Source: Aquabacter sp040755535 (GTDB lineage: Bacteria > Pseudomonadota > Alphaproteobacteria > Rhizobiales > Xanthobacteraceae). From it: 64,000 nucleotides of DNA. The DNA is taken from contig JBFMAV010000005.1 in the NCBI GenBank assembly GCA_040755535.1, positions 1-64,000 of the forward strand, given 5' to 3'. Of this stretch, positions 43,977 through 51,379 are shown piece after piece (the first letter of the stretch is position 1; the number at the start of each line of letters is the position of its first letter). The notes beneath the pieces were generated by a model. That model worked only from the letters and a program-made list of their open reading frames with translations. It ran no database searches and was not told where the DNA came from. The position numbers and the translations under genes are program-made.

Positions 43977-44155
43977 CGGTTCGGTTTGACTTGTCGCCAG
44001 CTTGGCTTGCGCTATCCTCGCGATCCCGCCGCAGCCGGCAACCGGCGCGCGGCGCCGATTGGGAGACAGGTGGCGTCAGTTCGCCGAGGACGTCCCGGTC
44101 GGAATGGAATGCACAAAAGCGGCGCCTGTAAAACCGCGCGCCCCGGAGGACGAGA

Positions 44156-44371
44156 ATGCTGAAGCATCCGCTGGAAGGGCAGATCATCGAGGGACTCGGC
44201 GTGATCGAAACCGTCGAGAGCGACAATATCCTGCGGTGGGACGGCAAGATCGTCTATGTGGAACAGGACATCTACCACAACGGTCAGCTCGTTCATTCCA
44301 AGTACAAGCGGCGGGTCACCAAGGACGTTGCCCGCGCGCTGCTCGCCAGCATCACCACGCCAAGCAACTGA
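44156..44371 (+). CDS. Small conserved-looking protein of unknown function
   Basis: 71 residues, preceded by GGAGGACGAGA. The sequence is balanced and beta-rich (GQIIEGLGVIETVESD, ILRWDGKIVYVEQDIY), ending in a basic helix (YKRRVTKDVARALLASI). There is no signal peptide or TM helix. It resembles no family that I can name. The good ribosome-binding site and compact globular composition support a real gene. It converges with the O-methyltransferase gene 5 bases downstream. A 179-base gap upstream contains TTGACT (about 43988) and CTATCC but no clean promoter spacing. Confidence 0.7.
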   Translation: MLKHPLEGQIIEGLGVIETVESDNILRWDGKIVYVEQDIYHNGQLVHSKYKRRVTKDVARALLASITTPSN

Positions 44372-44376
44372 CCCGC

Positions 44377-45063
44377 TCACCCGTTCACGCGGGCGAGCGC
44401 AAATCCGTCGTATCCCTTCGCGCCGACGGTCTGGATCACCGTAGCCTCTAGTCGCGGATCAGAGCCGATGGTCGCGAACAGGCGACGGGTCGCGATAATC
44501 CGGTCATCGCTGCTTGCTGCGTCCGCGACCGCGCCGTCGCGCACCACATTGTCGAACACCAGAACCGTGCCCGGCCGGGACAGCTTGAGCGCCCACTCCA
44601 GATAGGGCGGGTTGTTCGGCTTGTCGGCGTCCACGAATATCAGGTCGAACGGACCCGCACCCTCCGCCACAAGCGCGGGCAGGGTATCGAGGGCACGCCC
44701 CTCCCGCACGCTCACGCGATCCGCAAGGCCCGCCTTATCCAGATTCTGGCGCGCAACGCGGGCATGGGACGCATCAGCCTCCAAGGTCAGCAGATGCCCG
44801 CCCTGTGGAAGGGCGCGCGCCATGCAGATGGCGCTATAGCCCCCGAGCGTGCCGATCTCCAAAACCCGGCGGGCTCCGGTCATCTGGACAAACAGAGCCA
44901 GCATCCGCCCCTGCGCGGCGGACACCGCGATCTCCGGGAGCCCGGCCGCCGCGCTCGCGGCGAGCACCTCCTCAAGCAGCGCGTCGCGCCCGAGCATGCT
45001 CTCTTCGATGTAAGCGTCGACCCGGTTCCATGTCTCGCGGATCACGGCCTGCTCCCTGGGCAT
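44377..45063 (-). CDS. SAM-dependent O-methyltransferase (CCoAOMT-like)
   Basis: 228 residues from the ATG at 45063, preceded on the minus strand by GGAGGACCAC. The class I methyltransferase fold shows motif I in RRVLEIGTLGGYSAICMA, the acidic residue in LLTLEADASHARVA, and the metal-binding region FDLIFVDADKPNNPPYLEWA plus VLVFDNVVRDG. These match bacterial catechol-type O-methyltransferases that need a divalent cation. The substrate is unknown. The frame extends 34 codons upstream, but that part is Arg-rich and lies beyond the ribosome-binding site. Confidence 0.88.
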   Translation of the reverse strand: MPREQAVIRETWNRVDAYIEESMLGRDALLEEVLAASAAAGLPEIAVSAAQGRMLALFVQMTGARRVLEIGTLGGYSAICMARALPQGGHLLTLEADASHARVARQNLDKAGLADRVSVREGRALDTLPALVAEGAGPFDLIFVDADKPNNPPYLEWALKLSRPGTVLVFDNVVRDGAVADAASSDDRIIATRRLFATIGSDPRLEATVIQTVGAKGYDGFALARVNG

Positions 45064-45118
45064 GTGGTCCTCCCGTGCAATCCTACCCGAAGCGATGAAC
45101 CGGCGTCGGACTGAACGG

Positions 45119-45550
45119 CTATTCCTCGTCGCTCTCGCGCGCCGCGCGCACCGAGAGAACCGCATAGGCGATCACCAGCGCGACTTCGACCACGGAAAGG
45201 ACCATCAACCGCGCCATTCCCTCCGGCGCCCAGAGGCCGAGAACGACCTGCGTGGCCGTGGCGATCAGCCAGAGCACCACGCCCCAACCGGCCCCCAGCC
45301 ACAGGCCGACGCCCGCGATCGGATCGATGATGGCAGCCCACACAATGCCCGCCTGTACCAGGGTCGGCAGATCGGAGAAGCCACCGAACGGTCCCTCGCC
45401 GATGCCACAAATGATGGCCCAGTGAAACACGGCTTCGGCGAGGAGAAACATCGCGACCGCGCGCAGATATCGCACCAGCCGCCGCCGCCACGGCGTCATG
45501 CGTTCCATGTGCGCCTTGGCGCTGGCGTCGATGGGATCGTAATGGCTCAT
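45119..45550 (-). CDS. DUF6163 family membrane protein
   Basis: 143 residues with four TM helices (about 27-47, 62-83, 86-106, 112-134). The N-terminus is cytoplasmic and basic (MTPWRRRLVRYLRAVAMFLL). The pattern HWAIICGIG and WGVVLWLIATATQVVLG fits the DUF6163 family of Hyphomicrobiales, whose function is unknown. It lies 55 bases upstream of the O-methyltransferase on the same strand and may share its transcript. Confidence 0.78.
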   Translation of the reverse strand: MSHYDPIDASAKAHMERMTPWRRRLVRYLRAVAMFLLAEAVFHWAIICGIGEGPFGGFSDLPTLVQAGIVWAAIIDPIAGVGLWLGAGWGVVLWLIATATQVVLGLWAPEGMARLMVLSVVEVALVIAYAVLSVRAARESDEE

Positions 45551-45655
45551 CCGCTGAGGCCAGCTCCGCTATGTTTCAAGCCCCGGGTAGAGCACCCGGC
45601 GGCTGGTCGGTCCTCGCGGGACCCGTGAATGCGCCACATCGGCAGCAGGCGAGAT

Positions 45656-46750
45656 TCAGACCTCTCCACCCGCGGCAAGGGGAAGCTCATCCGCAATCGG
45701 GGCGAAATGCGCAGCGATGACCGCAGGATCCACCTCGGACAAGCGCGCCGGCTCCCACCGGGGCGCATTGTCCTTGTCGACGATGATCGCCCGCACGCCT
45801 TCATAGAAATCGTGGCCGCGCGCCACCCGGTTTACGACCCTGAATTCGGTTGCCAAGGCACCGGCGAGGGTCAGCGCGGGACCGCGCCGCATCTGCTCCA
45901 TGGTGATCGCGAGGCTCGTCGGGCAAGCGGCGCGCATGGCATCGACCGCGGCGCGAGCAAATGAACCGTCCTCGCCGCCGGCCTCCGCAATCTCGTCGAG
46001 GCGCTGGAGGATCGCGTCAAGGGACGGCCGCGCGAACACGTCGGAAATCAGAGCGCCGTGTCGCTCCAGGGGCGCAGGCTCCGGTGCAGCGCAATGACTC
46101 CCCAGCGCCTCTTCCACGGGGTCGCCCGCCGCAAGCGCGTCTTCCAGCGCAGCGATCCGATCGGAGCGGACTGCATGGGTCGCAAGCCCCACGGCCAGGG
46201 CATCCGCAGCCTTTATGCGTGCCCCCGTGAGCGCGAGATAGATGCCCCGATGCCCGGGCAGGCGCGGCAGGACATAGGTTCCTCCGACGTCGGGGAACAG
46301 GCCGATATTCACCTCCGGCATGGCGAACAGGTAGCGGTCGCCCGCCACTCTATAGTGCCCGTGTGCCGACAAGCCGAAGCCGCCCCCCATGCAGATGCCA
46401 TCGATGAGAGACACATAGGGCTTGGGGTAAGTGCCGATATAGTGATTGAGCAGATATTCCTCGCGCCAGAAGGTCAACGCCTCCTCCACGCGACCGCCGC
46501 GCCCAAGATCATAGATGGCGCGGATATCACCGCCGGCACAGAAAGCGCGCTGTCCGCTGGCCTTGAGCACCACGCGCGAAACCTGCGCATCCCCGGCCCA
46601 TTCTTTAAGTTGCGGATGGATCAGCCGCACCATGTGATGGCTGAGGGCATTGAGAGCCTTGGGACGATTGAGGGTGATGATGCCGGCGCTTCCCCGGCGC
46701 TCGAACAGGACCTCGGGCTCGCTGCTCACTGGGACTCCCCGGCGCGTCAT
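45656..46750 (-). CDS. 3-hydroxyisobutyryl-CoA hydrolase (enoyl-CoA hydratase/isomerase superfamily)
   Basis: 364 residues. The crotonase-fold features are TLNRPKALNALSHHMV, FCAGGDIRAIYD (oxyanion hole), DGICMGGGFGLSAHG, and MPEVNIGLFPDVGGTYVLPR with the catalytic Glu/Asp of HIBCH. The C-terminal half includes CPTSLAITMEQMRRG and EGVRAIIVDKDNAPRW, diagnostic of this hydrolase rather than of hydratases. It acts in valine breakdown. The start could instead be the GTG at 46729, which has a better ribosome-binding site (GGGGAGTCCCA). It is a single gene, divergent from hemB. Confidence 0.9.
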   Translation of the reverse strand: MTRRGVPVSSEPEVLFERRGSAGIITLNRPKALNALSHHMVRLIHPQLKEWAGDAQVSRVVLKASGQRAFCAGGDIRAIYDLGRGGRVEEALTFWREEYLLNHYIGTYPKPYVSLIDGICMGGGFGLSAHGHYRVAGDRYLFAMPEVNIGLFPDVGGTYVLPRLPGHRGIYLALTGARIKAADALAVGLATHAVRSDRIAALEDALAAGDPVEEALGSHCAAPEPAPLERHGALISDVFARPSLDAILQRLDEIAEAGGEDGSFARAAVDAMRAACPTSLAITMEQMRRGPALTLAGALATEFRVVNRVARGHDFYEGVRAIIVDKDNAPRWEPARLSEVDPAVIAAHFAPIADELPLAAGGEV

Positions 46751-46832
46751 GGATCACCGGGCGAGCGTTAGACGCGCGGCCATCCAGCGTCAATGTCCGG
46801 GGATTGCCCTCGCCTCCCCTTGAACCAAGGTC

Positions 46833-46838
46833 TATAAC
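46833..46838 (+). promoter_or_regulatory. Possible -10 element of the hemB operon
   Basis: TATAAC stands 37 bases before the hemB ATG, giving a leader of about 30 nt. No clear -35 is seen at the right distance. Confidence 0.3.
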
Positions 46839-46874
46839 ACGGCTCACATCCTGCCCCTATCCGTGAGCCGTGCC

Positions 46875-47921
46875 ATGTCTGTGAGTTCAGCCCGATCGCT
46901 CTCGAACCCTGAGGCCAAGAGCGTGCAGGCCGATCACAGCCTGGGGCTCGCCACGCGCCTGCGCCGCAACCGGAAGAGCGATTGGTCGCGGCGGCTGGTC
47001 CGCGAGAACACGCTGACGGTCGACGACCTGATCTGGCCCATTTTCGTGATGGAGGGGCAGGGCCGCCGCGAGGCGGTGCCGTCCATGCCAGGCGTCGAAC
47101 GTCTGAGCGTCGATCAGGCGGTGCAGGCCGCGGCGGAAGCCGCCCGCCTCGGCATTCCGGCCCTGGCCCTGTTCCCCTATACCGATCCCGATTTGCGCGA
47201 TCCCCAGGGCAGCGAGGCTTTGAACGAGAGCAACCTCGTCTGCCAGACCCTGCGCGCCATCAAGGCGGAGATCCCCGAGATCGGTCTCATCACCGATGTG
47301 GCGCTCGACCCCTACACGAGCCACGGGCACGATGGCTTGCTCGAAAACGACCGCATTCTCAACGATGAAACCGTGGCTGTGCTGGTGCGCCAGGCGCTGG
47401 TGCAGGCGGAAGCCGGCGCCGATGTGATCGCGCCCTCGGACATGATGGACGGGCGCGTGGGCGCCATTCGCGAGGGGCTGGATTCGGCCGGCTTCGAAGA
47501 CGTTCAGATCATGTCCTATGCGGCCAAGTATGCATCCGCCTTCTATGGCCCGTTCCGCGATGCCATCGGCACCGCCAAGACCCTATCCGGTGACAAGCGG
47601 ACCTACCAGATGGACCCCGCGAACGGCCTGGAAGCCCTGCGCGAAGCCGCCCTCGACATCGAGGAAGGGGCCGACATGCTGATGGTGAAGCCCGGATTGC
47701 CCTATCTTGATATCGTTTTCCGCCTCAAGGACACGTTCGGACTGCCCACCTATGCCTATCAGGTGTCGGGGGAGTACGCGATGATCGAGGGCGCGATCCG
47801 CAACGGCTGGGTCGACGGCGACCGGATCGTGCTGGAAAGCCTCATGGCGTTCAAGCGCGCGGGGGCGGACGGAATCCTCACCTATTTCGCGCCGCGAGTC
47901 GCTCAACAACTGGCGCGCTGA
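46875..47921 (+). CDS. hemB: Delta-aminolevulinic acid dehydratase (porphobilinogen synthase)
   Basis: 348 residues from the ATG at 46875; a GTG 12 bases upstream is also in frame. It condenses two 5-aminolevulinate molecules in tetrapyrrole synthesis. Schiff-base lysines are Lys218 (MSYAAKYASAFYGPFR) and Lys272 (MLMVKPGLPYLD). The metal loop reads TDVALDPYTSHGHDG (140-154), with Asp/Ala where the zinc enzymes have three Cys. This is therefore the magnesium-type or zinc-independent form found in rhizobia, Pseudomonas and plants. ilvA follows after 3 bases. Confidence 0.97.
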   Translation: MSVSSARSLSNPEAKSVQADHSLGLATRLRRNRKSDWSRRLVRENTLTVDDLIWPIFVMEGQGRREAVPSMPGVERLSVDQAVQAAAEAARLGIPALALFPYTDPDLRDPQGSEALNESNLVCQTLRAIKAEIPEIGLITDVALDPYTSHGHDGLLENDRILNDETVAVLVRQALVQAEAGADVIAPSDMMDGRVGAIREGLDSAGFEDVQIMSYAAKYASAFYGPFRDAIGTAKTLSGDKRTYQMDPANGLEALREAALDIEEGADMLMVKPGLPYLDIVFRLKDTFGLPTYAYQVSGEYAMIEGAIRNGWVDGDRIVLESLMAFKRAGADGILTYFAPRVAQQLAR

Positions 47922-47924
47922 ACC

Positions 47925-49169
47925 ATGAACCGCGCCGACCTGCCCCTGCCCGTCACGCTCTCGGACATCGAAGGCGTCCGCCCTCTGGTGGATGCGGCCG
48001 TGCTGCGCACGCCCACGCTCAAGGCGCCCCGGCTGTCCGCGCTGACCGGCGCGGACGTCTGGGTGAAGTTCGAGAATTTCCAGCGCACCGCCTCCTTCAA
48101 GGAGCGCGGCGCAGTGGCCAAGCTTGCAACGCTGTCCGCCGAGGAGGCGGGGCGCGGCGTCATCGCCATGTCGGCGGGCAATCACGCCCAGGCGGTGGCC
48201 TTCCATGGCACGCGTCTCGGCATTTCCACCACCATCGTCATGCCCGAGACCACGCCCCAGGTGAAGGTGCTGGCAACCGAGGCGTTCGGCGCAAGGGTGG
48301 TTCTGTATGGCGAGACCGTCGCCGACGCGGAACAGGAAGCCCGCCGACTCGCAGAGATGGAGCGGCGCGTCTTCGTCCATCCCTATGACGATCCCTCGGT
48401 CATCGCGGGCCAGGGGACCATCGGCCTGGAAATGATCGAGGACGGCCCCGCCTTCGATGCGATCCTGGTTCCGGTCGGCGGGGGCGGCCTGATCTCCGGC
48501 ATTGCGGTCGCGGTCCAGGGCCGCGCGCCAGAAACACGGGTCATCGGTGTCGAGGCGGGACTTTATCCGGCCATGAAATCCATGCTCGACGGCACGGATC
48601 GCCCAAGCGGCGGCCCGACTCTCGCCGAGGGCATCGCGGTGCGCAATGTGGGGCGCATCACGAGCGAGATCATCGCCCGATTGGTGCCGGATATCGTTCT
48701 GGTGGAGGAAAGCGCGCTGGAGCGCGCCGTCAATGCCTTCCTGACCCACCAGAAGACCGTCGCCGAGGGCGCAGGTGCAGCCGGCCTTGCGGCCTTGCTG
48801 AGCGAACCGGATCGGTTCAAGGGGCAGACGATCGGCCTTGTGCTGTGCGGCGGCAATATCGATCCGCGCGTGCTGGCCGGCATCCTGATGCGCGAATTGG
48901 AACGCGACCACAGGATCGTGTCGTTTCGCGTCACCATCCTCGACCGGCCCGGGATGCTCGGACAGATCTCCACCCTGCTCGGAAAGCTCGGAGCCAACAT
49001 CCTGGAAGTGCATCACCGCCGCACGTTCCTCGATGTGCCGGCCAAGGGGACCCGCCTCGACCTGACGGTCGAGACGCGGGACCAGGCGCATGCGGGAGCC
49101 ATCGAAGCCGCGCTTGCTGCACAAGGGCTTCCGGTGCAACGGCTCGGAGCCGGCGGCGCCGACTGGTAA
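47925..49169 (+). CDS. ilvA: Threonine ammonia-lyase with C-terminal ACT domain
   Basis: 414 residues. The PLP lysine is Lys59 in FENFQRTASFKERGA. The phosphate-binding glycine loop is VPVGGGGLISGIA. The C-terminal ~80 residues, beginning VTILDRPGMLGQISTLLGKL, form an ACT domain, probably an amino-acid sensor. The enzyme deaminates threonine to 2-oxobutanoate. The length (~410) fits the single-ACT class rather than the 514-residue E. coli biosynthetic enzyme, so its role could be biosynthetic or catabolic. It lies 3 bases after hemB and is probably co-transcribed. Confidence 0.94.
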   Translation: MNRADLPLPVTLSDIEGVRPLVDAAVLRTPTLKAPRLSALTGADVWVKFENFQRTASFKERGAVAKLATLSAEEAGRGVIAMSAGNHAQAVAFHGTRLGISTTIVMPETTPQVKVLATEAFGARVVLYGETVADAEQEARRLAEMERRVFVHPYDDPSVIAGQGTIGLEMIEDGPAFDAILVPVGGGGLISGIAVAVQGRAPETRVIGVEAGLYPAMKSMLDGTDRPSGGPTLAEGIAVRNVGRITSEIIARLVPDIVLVEESALERAVNAFLTHQKTVAEGAGAAGLAALLSEPDRFKGQTIGLVLCGGNIDPRVLAGILMRELERDHRIVSFRVTILDRPGMLGQISTLLGKLGANILEVHHRRTFLDVPAKGTRLDLTVETRDQAHAGAIEAALAAQGLPVQRLGAGGADW

Positions 49170-49231
49170 GTCTTTGCCTTGCCGCTGCCGCACTCGCCTC
49201 CCAGAGTGCCGCTGAGGAGCTGTGCAGGACC

Positions 49232-49771
49232 ATGAGCTACACGTCGCCGGAGGATCGCGGATTTGAGGGATTTGCCTCGGATCGCCCCCATGCCTTTGAC
49301 CCGGTGACCCAACCGGAATATTTCGAAGGCGTTCTTGCACGGCGCATCCTGGCCTTTGCCATTGATGCGGTGATCATTTTGGCCCCCATCGTCCTGCTCG
49401 CGGTGTTCATCTTCGTCTTCGGAATCGTCACCCTGAGCCTCGGCTGGATGCTGTTCCCCGTGCTCGGACCCGCCTTCGTGATCTGGGCCATCTGGTACAA
49501 TGCGATGACACTGGGCTCTCCGGCGTCCGCCACGCTTGGCATGCGGGCCATGGACATCGAGATGCGCACTTGGTACGGCGCGCCTGCCTATGCCTTGCTC
49601 GGTGCCGTGCATGCAGTCGCCTATTGGGTGTCCATCAGCATGTGCACGCCCTTGATTCTCTTGGTCGCGCTGTTCAATGGTCGGCGGCGACAGGTGCACG
49701 ACTTTCTGGTCGGCGCGGTGGTCGTGAATAACGACATGCGCGCCTCCCAGCTGCGCCGAAACCGTTTTTGA
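49232..49771 (+). CDS. RDD family membrane protein
   Basis: 179 residues from the ATG at 49232 (MSYTSPEDRGFEGFASDRPH). The RDD signature is in GVLARRILAFAIDAVIILAP, followed by TM helices at about 40-65, 70-95 and 125-150. SATLGMRAMDIEMRTWYG and RRRQVHDFLVGAVVV are also typical. RDD proteins are small inner-membrane proteins, some linked to ion exchange; no role can be assigned here. It follows ilvA by 62 bases on the same strand. Confidence 0.88.
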   Translation: MSYTSPEDRGFEGFASDRPHAFDPVTQPEYFEGVLARRILAFAIDAVIILAPIVLLAVFIFVFGIVTLSLGWMLFPVLGPAFVIWAIWYNAMTLGSPASATLGMRAMDIEMRTWYGAPAYALLGAVHAVAYWVSISMCTPLILLVALFNGRRRQVHDFLVGAVVVNNDMRASQLRRNRF

Positions 49772-49863
49772 TGCGCCCAGCCGACGGAAACCTTTGACCG
49801 GCCCCGCCGGGAGAGCGATGCTGTCTCGATGATCCTCAAGAGAGGTCCCGAGGTCCCGGTTCC

Positions 49864-50637
49864 GTGACGGAGCATTCGCGCGACACACCGCAATTCTATC
49901 TGACCGCCCCTTCGCCGTGCCCCTATCTGCCGGGACGAGAGGAGCGGAAGGTGTTCACCCACCTTGTGGGTGAGCGCGCCGCGTCGCTGAACGACATTCT
50001 GACCCAAGGCGGCTTTCGCCGCAGCCAGTCCATCGCCTACCGCCCGGCCTGCGAGGGATGCCGCGCCTGCATCTCGGTTCGGATCTGCGTGAACGATTTC
50101 CGGATGACGCGCAGCTTTCGCCGGGTTCTGGCAGAGAATGCCGACCTTGCGGGAACGCTCAAGGCGCCCGCCCCAACTTCTGAGCAATATTCGCTGTTCC
50201 GCGCCTATGTTTCGACCCGCCATGGGGCCGGCGGCATGGCCGACATGAGCGTTCTCGACTATGCCATGATGGTGGAAGACAGCCATGTGGAAACGCGGCT
50301 GATCGAGTACCGCAGGCGGGGACCCGACACGCGCATCACCGGACGCACGGTCGGCGATCTTTTTGCGGTGGCCCTCACGGACATCCTCGCCGACGGGCTG
50401 TCCATGGTCTATTCCTTCTACAATCCGAACATTGCGAGCCGCTCTCTCGGCACCTTCCTGATCCTCGACCATATTGCGCGCGCCAAGGACATGCGCTTGC
50501 CCTATGTCTATCTCGGCTATTGGGTCCAGGGCTCGCGCAAGATGGACTACAAGCAGCGGTTCCTGCCGCAGGAGCGCCTGACGCCCGTGGGCTGGGAACG
50601 AACCGAAGAACCGACGAAGGCAAAAACGTGGGACTGA
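49864..50637 (+). CDS. bpt: Aspartate/glutamate leucyltransferase (arginyltransferase family)
   Basis: 257 residues from the GTG at 49864. The N-terminal ATE domain has FYLTAPSPCPYLPGREERKV and RPACEGCRACISVRI, whose cysteines are conserved in the family. The C-terminal domain shows MVYSFYNPNIASRSLGTFLI and YVYLGYWVQGSRKMDYKQRF. Bpt adds leucine to N-terminal Asp or Glu and so marks proteins for ClpS-ClpAP (N-degron pathway, known). Its 3' end overlaps marC by 10 bases. Confidence 0.94.
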   Translation: MTEHSRDTPQFYLTAPSPCPYLPGREERKVFTHLVGERAASLNDILTQGGFRRSQSIAYRPACEGCRACISVRICVNDFRMTRSFRRVLAENADLAGTLKAPAPTSEQYSLFRAYVSTRHGAGGMADMSVLDYAMMVEDSHVETRLIEYRRRGPDTRITGRTVGDLFAVALTDILADGLSMVYSFYNPNIASRSLGTFLILDHIARAKDMRLPYVYLGYWVQGSRKMDYKQRFLPQERLTPVGWERTEEPTKAKTWD

Positions 50638-51299
50638 GCCAAGCGTTCAACGTGTTTCTGGCGGTGTTCGCCGCCTTGTTTCCCGTGGTCAATCCGCTTG
50701 GTGGGGCGCCCATCTTCTATAGCCTGACGCGGGACGTTCCTCCGGAGACACGCGCGCTCATGGCGCGAAAAGTGGCCATCTACGGCTTCGTGCTCCTGCT
50801 CGGATCCATGATCATCGGATCCCACGTCCTGACCTTCTTCGGCATCAGTCTTCCGGTTCTGCGCGTTGCGGGCGGGCTGGTGGTGACGTTTGTCGGCTGG
50901 CAATTGCTGCACCAGGGCAATCCCACCCCGGAACGCAGTGCGCCGCGCACCATCGATGTGGCCCAGATCGAGGGGCAGGCCTTCTATCCCATCACCATGC
51001 CGCTCACCACAGGGCCCGGCTCCATCGCGACAGCGGTCGCTCTTGGAGCGCAAGCGGACCTGCAGGCGAGCGGGCCGGGGCTAGGCGCGGCGATCGTCGT
51101 GGCGGCTCTGCTCGGCGTCGTCGCGGTGTCCGTCACCATCTATGTGGCCTATCGCTATGCCGGTGACATCGAGCGGTTCCTCGGCGCCAACGGCACCAAT
51201 ATTTTGGTGCGCCTGTTCGCCTTCATCCTCTTGTGCATCGGCATGCAGATCATGTGGGTCGGCATCAGCGCCCTGATCCTGAGCCTCCACGGGGGATAA
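50628..51299 (+). CDS. MarC family integral membrane protein
   Basis: 223 residues from the GTG at 50628, with GAAGG as ribosome-binding site inside the end of bpt. It has six TM helices in two similar halves. FAALFPVVNPLGGAPIFYSL and FYPITMPLTTGPGSIATAVA are the family signatures; the NP and GPG motifs sit in re-entrant regions. MarC proteins were once tied to multiple antibiotic resistance, but that role has been withdrawn; the function is unknown. It is the last gene of the hemB-ilvA-RDD-bpt-marC run. Confidence 0.9.
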   Translation: MGLSQAFNVFLAVFAALFPVVNPLGGAPIFYSLTRDVPPETRALMARKVAIYGFVLLLGSMIIGSHVLTFFGISLPVLRVAGGLVVTFVGWQLLHQGNPTPERSAPRTIDVAQIEGQAFYPITMPLTTGPGSIATAVALGAQADLQASGPGLGAAIVVAALLGVVAVSVTIYVAYRYAGDIERFLGANGTNILVRLFAFILLCIGMQIMWVGISALILSLHGG

Positions 51300-51347
51300 A
51301 AAGACGCCGGTTTATGGAACCGGCGCGCCAGCGCGCCGTGGGTTGCG

Positions 51348-51372
51348 ATGCCAGCCCGGGCTGGGCTGGCAT
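51348..51372. terminator. Hairpin between convergent marC and ClC genes
   Basis: A perfect 10-bp stem, ATGCCAGCCC (51348-51357) with GGGCTGGCAT (51363-51372), lies in the 80-base gap between two convergent genes. Smaller inverted repeats (CCGG-TTTATGGAA-CCGG type) precede it. There is no T-run, so termination is inferred from position. Confidence 0.5.
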
Positions 51373-51379
51373 GCGGTCC

